Of a stretch of DNA of 64,000 nt, positions 12,246 to 22,364 are shown in pieces. The notes under the pieces are model-generated. The model saw only the letters and a list, made by a program, of their open reading frames with translations. It ran no database searches and was not told where the DNA came from. Made by a program: the position numbers and the translations under genes. The stretch is from Gelatoporia subvermispora B (taxonomy: Eukaryota; Basidiomycota; Agaricomycetes; Polyporales; Gelatoporiaceae). The stretch lies in the NCBI GenBank assembly GCA_000320605.2, contig KB445799.1:1394108-1458107 (forward strand). The letters run 5' to 3'. Positions within the stretch are counted from its first letter, which is position 1, and each line of letters begins with the position of its first letter.

Positions 12246-13539
12246 ATGGGCAAGAACAACAAGGGCAAGAAAGGCGGCTCCGCTGCAAGCGAGGAGCACC
12301 TCTTCCTTCCTGCGCATGCCGCCACCACGTCCATTGTCGACACCCACACTCATCTCGTCTCTACTTACTCTGCATATCGGAGCAAATACCCAGACGGGAA
12401 GTATGCGACCATACCAGACTTTGTGCGAGAGCTGTACAAGGGCAAGAATGTCGAGGCGATCGTAGACGTCTGGTGTGAGGCACCAGTTCAACAGGTGTGG
12501 ACAGAGCTGGCGGACGCGACGCTGAATGATCAAACAAGGATGGAGAGTTGGGGAGGACTGCAGTACTACTTTGTCATGGGTGCGCACGATTCTGTTGACT
12601 TTGAATGTCTCGCAGTGGTTGATCAAGAGGCGCGGTAACAGGTGTTCATCCGTTAGTATTATCCTTTGCGATCAACAGCCATCGCTCCGTCTCAGCGGGT
12701 TGTTCCTGATATGGCTCTGATTCAGACACGATGCCAAGCAGTATACAGACTCTGTGGAGCAAAACATGTAGGCACTATCATTCGAGATCCCGAGATAAAC
12801 TAGCTGACTGGACGCCACCAACCAGCTTAGAGGCTATGACCCATCCCCGCTGTGTCGGCTGGGGTGAGATGGGACTAGACTACCACTACGACAACTCTCC
12901 GCGTGAGGCACAGAGACAAGTGTTCGCGCGCCAGCTTAGATGTGCCGTACGCCTCGGGAAACCATTGACGATACACACTCGCGAGGCAGAGGAGGATACA
13001 GAACGGATATTGAAGGCGGAGGTGCCGAAGGATCACAAAGTGCGTTCAGCGTTGTCCTCATCGAGAACCCTCATTCAGAAGCCAATGCACAGATACACGT
13101 ACATTGCTATACGGACTCGCCCGAATGGGCTGCACGCATGTTGGACTATTTCCCTAACCTCTTCATCGGGATAACAGGCGAGTACAATGCATATCTCGAT
13201 TTCCATGTCCAAACTCACGTAGGCGCTGCTGCAGGTGTCATCACCTACTCTTCCAATCTCAACACTGCGAATGTCATCCGTCAACTCGCCGCACGCGGCC
13301 GCGACCAGCCGCTCCGCATCGTGCTCGAGACCGATGCGCCGTTCATGACGCCCTCCAACATTTACGGCTCGTTAAAGGACGTCAAAGGCAAGCTCCCGCT
13401 CTCGCACTCCGCGATGATCCCGTGGACTGCAGACTTCGTCGCGGGGGTAGCGAACGAGGTTGCAGGCGCGGATGCGTGGGACGCAGACAGGGTGCTGCGG
13501 GAGTCCAGGGCGAACGCACGCACGATGTATGGTATATAA
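12246..13539 (+). CDS. TatD-family metal-dependent hydrolase (Scn1-like)
   Basis: This is a TIM-barrel metal-dependent deoxyribonuclease-type hydrolase of the TatD/Scn1 family. Predicted exons are 12246-12579, 12642-12651, 12726-12767, 12826-13039, 13093-13177 and 13235-13539, giving 329 residues. The N-terminus is Lys-rich (MGKNNKGKKGG). The metal-site motifs are all present: DTHTHL (His34/His36), GWGEMGLDYH, IHTREAEEDT, HVHCYTDS and LETDAPF. The second exon is only 10 nt; it supplies the GVHP turn expected after YYFVMG. The last intron, 13178-13234, begins GC (gcgagt), is 57 nt long and, if retained, would still be in frame. Removing it joins IGITG to GVITYSSN as in the family. Function in nucleic-acid degradation is inferred from the family. 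Confidence 0.88.
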
Positions 13540-13796
13540 TGCTCTTTATGCACTCGCACACCATGCATCGCCACCACTATCGATCGCCTGTCGCTCACGA
13601 GAACGTTCTCTGCGCGTCTGGGGGCTTGCGATGCAGCGGATTTGGTGAGTACCATGCTACGACGGCACGCCATGTAAGCTTTCCGCGTTATGCCCCTGTT
13701 GGCGTCAACGTGCACAGCTCGAGCGCCCGGCCTCGCAGCTGCTATATGAAGGGCGCACTGCCCCGTGTGAGGTGCGTGTCTACACAGGTTGCCTTC

Positions 13797-15929
13797 ATGC
13801 CGTCCACTACCACAGACCGTACACCTCTGCTCAGTGGAAGTACTGCTGGCCCTGTTCGCAGGACCCTCTGTGTTCGTTTCTCTGGTTTGTTCAGACGGAG
13901 CACTGAACGCTCGTGGCTGGAGCTGTATAGACGTCTGTTCCGAAGGTCCTGGCTCAACATCTTGCTCGTCTTCGTTCCTCTCAGCATACTCGCCAGCCAG
14001 TTGGAATGGAGGCCTGAGCTTCAGTTCGCGTTTAGTACCTTGGCAATTGTTCCGCTTTCTGCAGTGAGTTATTATGGAACAGGCGTGTACGAGGTCCTGA
14101 TGAACCTTACCATCTCAGCTGCTGGGTAACACGACGGACCAATTGTCCTCATGTCTGGGGGACGCCCTAGCTGGCCTTGTAGGCGCTACTTTTGGGAATA
14201 TCGTCGAGATTGTCGTAGGCATATCTGCACTGTTGCGAGGTTGCCATACTCCTGGGTGAACTTCGTAATATCAGCACTGAATATCATTTGCTTCGTCACA
14301 TAGAGGAATATCGCATAGTACAAACTGCTGTCAGTATTTATGCACGCACTAATATTAACCACACTTACGCATGGTGCAGCTCTTGGGCTCGATCCTGAAC
14401 AACCTCGTATTTGTCCTCGGGTGTTCTTTTTTCGCAGGTCAGTATGCACTGCAGTTCGAGACCGATAAGAGGCTGAGCCCAACGTACGTTAGCTGGCTTC
14501 AGATATTGCGAAAGCAACTTTCAGACGACGGCCGCACAGACGTATGAACTTGTATTCATTTGTGTTGCTTACTTCTGACGCATACTGCAGATCGGGCTCG
14601 GTGAGTGAGACGTACGCACGCGCACCAATGGCTCATCCCCCTCTGTCTTAGTTGATGACTCTGGCGTGCATCAGTACGCTTCACGTTGACGTGATGAATT
14701 GCACTCTTCCTGATGTCTTTCTTGTAGTGTTGGTGATACCCGCAGCTTATCATACTGCCTTGCTAGCCGAATGCCCTCACCTTGACTGTGACGACCAAAT
14801 CCTCCCCGGACTGCGAATCATCTCGCGTGGGACGTCTATCATCATCCTACTTGTCTACGCTGCGCAATTGGTTTTTCAGGTTTGTCGCGCTCAAATTGTG
14901 TCGCAATTGAAGATAATGCCGAAGGACTGTTAGCTCAAGACGCATGCCTACATGTATGAGTCGAACCGTGGTGATTCTGGAGCGCCGATGAAACAGACAC
15001 CTGCGGCCGCTTTAGCGTACTGATCAGTCATGCTCGACCTTGTTGTCTTATTGCTGATTACTCCAATACTCCAGATTGGTCGTGTTGTCCCTGATCGTTT
15101 CTATCTGTGCGGATAACCGTGGGTCGGAATATACCTGAACGCATAGCGCCAGTTGAGTCGCTTTTGTAGTTGTTGCATCAATCAATGGCACCGTGGCGCG
15201 TTATAACCTCTCCAAGACATTTATGGGAGCGATCTTGTTACCCATCGTGGTGTGTTTACGACGGTCCACTATGTGCTCTGTTTATCTGATTCAGGTCTCA
15301 GGGAAATGCAGCGCAATGGCTGACAGCTGTTCGAATGGCTATAAATAACAAAATGGAAGGTTGCATCGCGATCAGCGTTGGCAGTGCAATTGTAAGTATC
15401 ATATTACTGCAGGGTACGGTATCGATCTGACGAGGGTGCAGCAAGTTGCCGCCTTCGTGATACCTTTACTTGTAACCATCGGCTGGTGGTAAGTCCAGCC
15501 GTATCCCAGAGGTTCAGATCGCTGCCTGACATGATTATCTATCAAGCACGAATCATGACTTAACTCTATTCTTCGCAAATTTTGAAGTACAGAGAATCTA
15601 CCCTATAGGATGACGCGGCACTGACGAAGCAACATGCAGACCATCGTACTCTTTGTCTCAGTGCTGCTGGTCAGCCTCCTCATCCAGTGCGTCACGGGCC
15701 GCCCTTCTCGATCTGGGTCATACTCATGCTTTCCGGACAGGGACGGAAAATCCAATTTTATGGAGGGATTGATGTGAGTCCGGTTGTCTGTCCAGTCGCT
15801 TCGCTGCTTCACATCTCGTGTCTTAGGCTCATTGCTCTGTATTTGGTCATTGCTCTTGCATGTACGTGTCAGTCGGTGCGAATATGGCATGAACGCTCAC
15901 TGATTGACTCTGTAGTCTGGGTATCTTGA
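13797..15929 (+). CDS. Vacuolar-type Ca2+/H+ exchanger (CAX/Vcx1 family)
   Basis: This is a cation/proton antiporter expected in the vacuolar membrane, where it loads Ca2+. About 15 small exons run from the ATG at 13797 to the stop at 15929. They include exons of 26 nt (14304-14329), 39 nt (14503-14541), 10 nt (14591-14600) and 22 nt (14652-14673) and a 14-nt last exon. Family blocks in order are SWLNILLVFVPLSI, LLGNTTDQLSSCLGD, GATFGNIVEIVVGISALLR, LLGSILNNLVFVLGCSFF, QTTAAQ, LVIPAAYHTALL, YAAQLVFQLKTHAYMYE, FMGAILLPIVGNAAQW, VAAFVIPLL, LTLFFANFETIVLFVSV and the tail LIALYLVIALAFWVS. The first repeat keeps its Glu (FGNIVE). The second repeat has GNAAQW where the family has GNAAEH, so a central ion-binding Glu and the following His are changed. 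The frame is otherwise intact. Transport activity is therefore doubtful. Confidence 0.85.
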
Positions 15930-16374
15930 ACGACACTTACTGGCTACAGTCTGACTACTACACCGCCTCTCTGGCCCGCTCCTCTGTGATGAACTTCTGC
16001 TGACTGCTTAGTGCTTCGTTGACCTTGATTTGATGTCTCTGACTACACCACAAGTCTCGTATGAACTCGACTGCTCAATGACTGCTGACCTGATGCATTA
16101 TATCCGGATATGGCTCAGCTCTGGTCCCTAATATACTGTAATAATCACATGCACGAACCTCCAACGATGATCTGTATTTATCCTGGCTGCGGGCTGTCCT
16201 CGCCAGCTAGCTTCGCCGTGGTATGCACAGCGGCATAAGTACATTTCGAAACTATTGAGACACAAATAAATAGCAGTTCTAGAATCTACTTCAGCTGAAG
16301 ATACAAGAGAATTGCATGAAGTATACATATGCTCAACACGACGCTGCAACAAGAAGTGTACATTTCCCAACGCA
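15930..16374. other. Convergent 3' spacer
   Basis: About 445 nt between the 3' ends of the exchanger (+) and the importin (-). No gene is seen. Confidence 0.5.
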
Positions 16375-19300
16375 CTAGCTTTCGTTCCCGCCTTCATCCT
16401 CGCTATCCCATTGCGAGAGCTGCATACCGAGATCTCGCACGCTGGACACCGCCATGAGTAACGGGTGGCTAGGATCAAACACTGCGAGGAGCTTCGCCAT
16501 GTCCTCCAACGCAAAGTCCTCCATCTCCTCCAATAGCATGAGGTCCTCCCTGTCGTCGGTGAGGTCCGTGGATGGCCGCGAGGCACGCGCCTTGCGCTTG
16601 TCTGCGAGCATCTGCAGTTGGCGCTTCGTCGCCTCGATGACACCGTCGTGGAACTCCGGGCTGAGCGCCGAGGGTCCGCCGAGCACACGGATCGAGTCCG
16701 CGAAGCACTTGTACAGAGAAGCGAGGAATGAGCAGTCGGTTTCCGTGCCAATGCAGTTGACTAGCTGCGAGAATGTGGCCGTGACCATCTGCACTGTCAG
16801 CGTACCGCTGTTCTTCCCGCACGATAGCAGCATAGGGATCAAGCTGGGAAGTCACTTGAGCTTTAGCACACCGAGAATATGTGAATTCGACATACAGTGC
16901 ACACGCCTCCCGGACGCCCTCGTGGAAGTAGAACTTGAGCGATTGCAACACCAATTCCAGGCTTTGCGTGAGATATGGCGCGAACCGCGCGTTCAAGGTC
17001 GAGCAATAGATCACGAGCGTCTCGAACGCCTGGCATTTCTCCTCGATGGCGGATGTCTTGATTCCAACTTGCTGGCCGTCCATAGAGATTGTCTCCCACC
17101 CGTCTTTCTCCTCAACCTGCTCATCTTCATCTATCGCAGGCAAGACAATAAGCAATCAGCCTATGTGCTGGGATTAGTACGCACCGAAAATGGACACATC
17201 TGCTTTTGCGTTCGCAGCAAGCAGTAGAGGGGGCATGACAACGGGAAGGTATGGCTCGAACTCGGGCCCCATCGCTTGGCATACCTTCGCCCACGTCGCG
17301 ATCAGATAGTGAGTGAGCATGGTATCGCCGGGATCCAAGGGGGAATCTGTAAATTGATAGATAGCAACATAAGCAAGCGCCAATTGACCAGTGGATTCAA
17401 TCGCACTTTGAATCCGCATCAAGAGTTGAATGAAGGTTTCAGCATCTGCTCTGAAGATGTCTCGACCAACAGCGATTGCTGAAATGGGGGAACCCAGTTC
17501 AGTGGTGAAGTACTCCCATACGACAGTCGGCGAAGCTCACCAATGAGACCTGCGCACTCCATCGCCTTGACTCTCAACTTGCGGTACTCGGGGCTGTTCG
17601 CATTTTGCAAAACATTCAGTAGCAGCGGCATGATCGCCGCGTAATGCTGTAGAGAATGACGGGGTCACTCGAGCGTCACGCGGGTCGGCGCAGCAGCGCC
17701 ACATACCTTTGCAAACGTGGCCTCGCTGGCGTCCGCCACCATCGCCAGCGTAGTGATCACCTGTTCCTGGACGTAGCGCTTGGGCTGTTTTGATGTGTCC
17801 GTCGATCCGGGGTTGAGCAATTTGAGTAGTCGCTCGACGATCGGGTCGAGGTACGGTAGCAATGTCTCGCGCTCGACGCCCTCGCAGAAGTTGATCAAGG
17901 CGGCAGCGGCGTGCGCATGTACTCTGTATACAGTCCGTACAAGGCACAGGTGCGATTTATTGGCGACTCGTTAGGATACCTGGAAGTCAAGCGAGAGCGC
18001 AATGACGCACCGAGGCTCTGGCGCTTCGAGAGTGGGGATGAGCGCGTTGAAGAGCTGCTGATGATATTGCTCTTGTATGACCTCCTGCACGAAGACAGAT
18101 CATGTTCATTGCTGTAGTTTTGCATAGGGTACTCTGTTTTTTTACCTCGAGATCCGTGCATAGCTGTCCGCTGTAGCATATCTCAATTTGAAGGGTAGCA
18201 AGATCACGGATATTATCATACTCACATGCATTGACATGCTGCAAAGCGGACGCGTGGGTGGGGATCTACAAACATGGGAGTCACAAGACTGCAAGAACAT
18301 CAGACTCAACCGCTCGACTTGATAGCGGAGAGTACTCACTCGACGACCTTGCCGAGCTCATGTTGCATAACCTTGTTCGTTCCCTCCGCAATCGCAGCAA
18401 TAGCCATCAAGCCGGCATGTCGCAGCCGCCAATCATGACTAGCGAGCATGCCAGGAATATACTGGAATGCTGGTGGAAGGACCGCCTTTCCACCAAGTGC
18501 ACATGCAAGGCGGTCAAGCGACTGCTCGTAAACATGAGGATAGTCGTCGTCTGTAGGGTCCTCACTCGGCTGGTAATGATACGTGTTCAGCGATCGATGA
18601 CGCGTGGACAAGAACGATCAACACGTACGTCTGCCTCAAGCCAGATGTCAGTGTCATCCTCAGGAAGCTCGCCCATCCCCTCCAAGCAGCCGCGCACGAC
18701 GACGGCCGTCCAGTCGTTCGCACGCTTGACCATGCTAGGTTTCGCCTCGCTGAGACTGATCATGAACTCCAGCGCCGCTTTGCGCACCTCCTCTTCCTCT
18801 TCGTCTGCTTCCGTCTCAGGAGCCTTCCCCTTGCCATTACCGCTTGTCAGTGCCGGTGGGAACGTGAAGCTGCTCCCTCCGGCGCCTGGGTTCGGTCGCG
18901 CCACAGTCGGCGTTGGGCCCGCGTCCACGGTCGGCACGATGAGCGCAGGTAAGAACCTGAGAAGGGCAGGAAGGTGCGGCTGGAAGAGCACTGGGTGGCT
19001 CGAGGCTAGCGGCGTGAGCGTCGAGAGGAACGTGGGCAGGTGCGAGTGGGGAACGGACGGCAGCGTGTTGAGCATCGGGTACATCAGCGAGAGGACCTGC
19101 GCTTGCTGGGGTATGTCAAACGCGGAGAGGTATGCGACGGATGCATTGAGCGCTGCAAGGCGCACGTCGACGCTCTGCGGGTCCTGCAGGCCTTTCTGCA
19201 GCACCGTGATAACGGACTCGGCTTGCAAATCGATGATTAGGTTAGGGCTGCCCGAGAAGACGCCATAGGCCGACTCCCGTGCGCCCGCGTCCGGGCTCGC

Positions 19301-19833
19301 TGCCATGCTGAACGACTGCGCCTGCAGCGCGTGCCATGGCCGGCCGCGCGCCATGGAGTTGTTGGCAAGGTCGCATATCGTATCGACGGCTTTCCGGCGG
19401 ACCACGGCGACTTGCTCGTGTAACAGCGAGTGGAGCAACAGCCTCTCGAGCGTGGAGAGGCTTTGGGAGGAGAGGTGGTCGTAGAGCGAGACACGGTACG
19501 TTGGCGATGATCGGAACAGCAGACGGCGTAACAGAACGAGGGAGAACGACCGCATCTGGTGGCGTGTTGGTATCCTCCCTTGCTAAGATGAACCTCACTT
19601 ACGACTTCCGTATCGGCAGATGTAGAGAACTGCGCAAGAGCAAGTAGATAGAGCTCCGGGCTCTGCGCCAACCGTTCATTCACCGCTTTTTCAGCACTGC
19701 TGGGTGTTAAGAGCTGAAAGACGGTACTATTGCTAGGTACTTACTTTGTGCGAATGTCATTGTCTCCGAGAACTAGATTGGATAGAATCTGCGTGAGCTC
19801 AGTTGTAACCTCTGCAGGAACGACGGGATCCAT
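16375..19833 (-). CDS. Importin-4/Kap123-type karyopherin beta
   Basis: This is a nuclear import receptor that binds RanGTP and cargo such as ribosomal proteins and histones. It is a HEAT-repeat solenoid of roughly a thousand residues in about a dozen exons. The ATG at 19833 gives [19 protein letters not shown]; exons 1-3 (19833-19745, 19699-19603, then from 19555) stay in phase. Landmarks include [133 protein letters not shown] and [20 protein letters not shown]. The last of these is very typical of Kap123/importin-4. The C-terminus is acidic ([12 protein letters not shown]). An acidic loop ([13 protein letters not shown]) sits near the middle. No break is seen. Confidence 0.9.
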
Positions 19834-20731
19834 GGTGGTAGTCGATAAGATGATGAGGAGGACGAGGAGGTCGGTGCCGACGTCCTTGAGCGCCTTCACC
19901 ACCAAAGATGGCACAGCCACGAGCGCATATCATCGATCGCGTTTTCTTCGCGAGTCGACGCGTTCATTTTACAAATATCCTAGCCTTCGGTAGTGCCACT
20001 TCAGAAAATACCAACCGAATAGAAAGGGACACGTTCAGGTACGATCGGCATGGTCCAAAGACGAGCAGGACGCGAGGCAATAGCCTAGGCCGTGATAAGT
20101 ACTAGCGGTCGATCAAGCCACTTGCATGATACCAGGATTCCACCTAAGTTTTAATGCGGGACTAACTACGCCTACGCGCTATAACTCTGTACATGCGAGA
20201 CATAGGAATGATTGTCGTTGCGAGTGACATCGTGAGTATCGATCAGCAAACAGACTAATATCTCGCCTCGTGGTAACCAGCTTTCAGAATGTCACCCAAC
20301 GATGCCACATCACCAATTGCGTACCGACGAGACGAGACTCATCTACTTCGAACAAAGCCGAATTTGTCCTATGCATGCATGGCGCTGATGGCCCCCATGA
20401 TTGATAGAAAATTGGCGGTGAAATGGCACCGCTTCAGGTAACACCGGTGTGATTGCATTTACTGTGTAGTATCCTCGTCAATATAGTCGTGGCAGAACCA
20501 CAGTTCGACATAATTCAAGCGAGTCTCAATGAGGGATGATGGACTCTAAACGATGGGGCGATTTGATATCCAGTAAAGTCCGCATTCGATGTCTGCGAAG
20601 TCATCTGCCAGACGACGCGACAGTGGTTCAGTAGATATCCCCAGCAACTAGCGAGATTTATTGATGATCAGATGATGCTCATAGTAGCGAAACCACCGAT
20701 CCGTAGTCCTGGTGGGGGGGGGGGGGGGGGT
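19834..20731. other. Intergenic stretch before the assembly gap
   Basis: This holds the importin promoter. I see no gene. It ends in a 17-nt G run (20714-20730) followed by the Ns. Confidence 0.5.
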
Positions 20732-21572
20732 NNNNNNNNNNNNNNNNNNNNNNNNNNNNNNNNNNNNNNNNNNNNNNNNNNNNNNNNNNNNNNNNNNNNN
20801 NNNNNNNNNNNNNNNNNNNNNNNNNNNNNNNNNNNNNNNNNNNNNNNNNNNNNNNNNNNNNNNNNNNNNNNNNNNNNNNNNNNNNNNNNNNNNNNNNNNN
20901 NNNNNNNNNNNNNNNNNNNNNNNNNNNNNNNNNNNNNNNNNNNNNNNNNNNNNNNNNNNNNNNNNNNNNNNNNNNNNNNNNNNNNNNNNNNNNNNNNNNN
21001 NNNNNNNNNNNNNNNNNNNNNNNNNNNNNNNNNNNNNNNNNNNNNNNNNNNNNNNNNNNNNNNNNNNNNNNNNNNNNNNNNNNNNNNNNNNNNNNNNNNN
21101 NNNNNNNNNNNNNNNNNNNNNNNNNNNNNNNNNNNNNNNNNNNNNNNNNNNNNNNNNNNNNNNNNNNNNNNNNNNNNNNNNNNNNNNNNNNNNNNNNNNN
21201 NNNNNNNNNNNNNNNNNNNNNNNNNNNNNNNNNNNNNNNNNNNNNNNNNNNNNNNNNNNNNNNNNNNNNNNNNNNNNNNNNNNNNNNNNNNNNNNNNNNN
21301 NNNNNNNNNNNNNNNNNNNNNNNNNNNNNNNNNNNNNNNNNNNNNNNNNNNNNNNNNNNNNNNNNNNNNNNNNNNNNNNNNNNNNNNNNNNNNNNNNNNN
21401 NNNNNNNNNNNNNNNNNNNNNNNNNNNNNNNNNNNNNNNNNNNNNNNNNNNNNNNNNNNNNNNNNNNNNNNNNNNNNNNNNNNNNNNNNNNNNNNNNNNN
21501 NNNNNNNNNNNNNNNNNNNNNNNNNNNNNNNNNNNNNNNNNNNNNNNNNNNNNNNNNNNNNNNNNNNNNNNN
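20732..21572. other. Assembly gap (841 Ns)
   Basis: Unknown bases from 20732 to 21572. The left edge is a 17-nt G run. The right edge is cgacgacgcgg followed by alternating g and n (21584-21588) and a second G run to 21599. The edges look like low-quality read ends, so bases next to the gap should not be trusted. Frames that read through the Ns are meaningless. Confidence 0.98.
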
Positions 21573-22364
21573 CGACGACGCGGNGNGNGGGGGGGGGGGT
21601 GAACTGAGGAGGTGCATGCGGTCGTGTATCCATCGCTAGCCTATAGCACCGCGTGTCCCCGAGCGGTGATATGACGCCGACAGCAAAGAAAGTAGACCAG
21701 CGACTGTCGTAAAGGTCGTCATCTTCTTCTGCTATTCCGTCTTTTCGAGAATCGGGCGTGCCCGTGAGGGTGTAAACGATGGATCTCCTTTTCATTTGTA
21801 GATCGGACTAGATGTCTTGAGAAGCCCAGTGACATCCCTGTGTACTACAGTCGTAGCACGGCATTGAAAGGATCTCCTGAGCAGGATAGGAGCCCGTGGT
21901 AGCAGCAGCGGTTCTGATAGCTTCTTCAGCATCCACAAGCAGGTGAGGTTGCATCGGCGGTCTTGAGGCTCGCTATTTCGCCTCATGAGAGGAGAATCAC
22001 GGAGATTCGGACGTCAGGCCTTCAAACCTTCAGCTCAGGCCTCAGGCTTCCATCTATGCGCATTGATTGCGGTACTTGACATTTAATTTGCAGTGACCTT
22101 GATCAAGAGAAAAGAAAGAGCACTTGAGGTGACTAGCAAAGTTCAACGAGTGAAAGGACCTGGTAGACGCCGGACTGCGCCGGTGTGCTCGAATTTGACT
22201 TGGTTCCGGGCAGGTCGCAACGTCGCACAATAGCCTCGTACAATAACAGATTAAACCTTCAAGCTTCATCTGTTGCCTCCTACAACACCAACCATCTTGT
22301 GTGCAGGCAGCAGAGTACCCTTGGATTCTCCATCGGCAAGTTCGACCTCAAATCAACCACAACC
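21573..22364. other. Intergenic stretch after the gap
   Basis: A minus-strand open frame from 21795 (MKRRSIVYTLTGTP...) runs into the gap and could be a 5' exon of a gene hidden there, but no family is recognised. The rest, with CT-rich tracts near 22,250-22,300, probably holds the promoter and 5' leader of the farnesyltransferase gene. Confidence 0.4.

Noticed and set aside
12940..13539. TatD 3' part read as one exon without the GC-AG intron
   Set aside because: The frame allows it, but the extra 19 residues interrupt a conserved stretch (IGITG to VITYSSN), so splicing is the better model; both forms are noted.
20668..21795. Open frames of about 300-375 codons across 20.7-21.8 kb
   Set aside because: They read through the Ns of the assembly gap, so their openness is an artefact.
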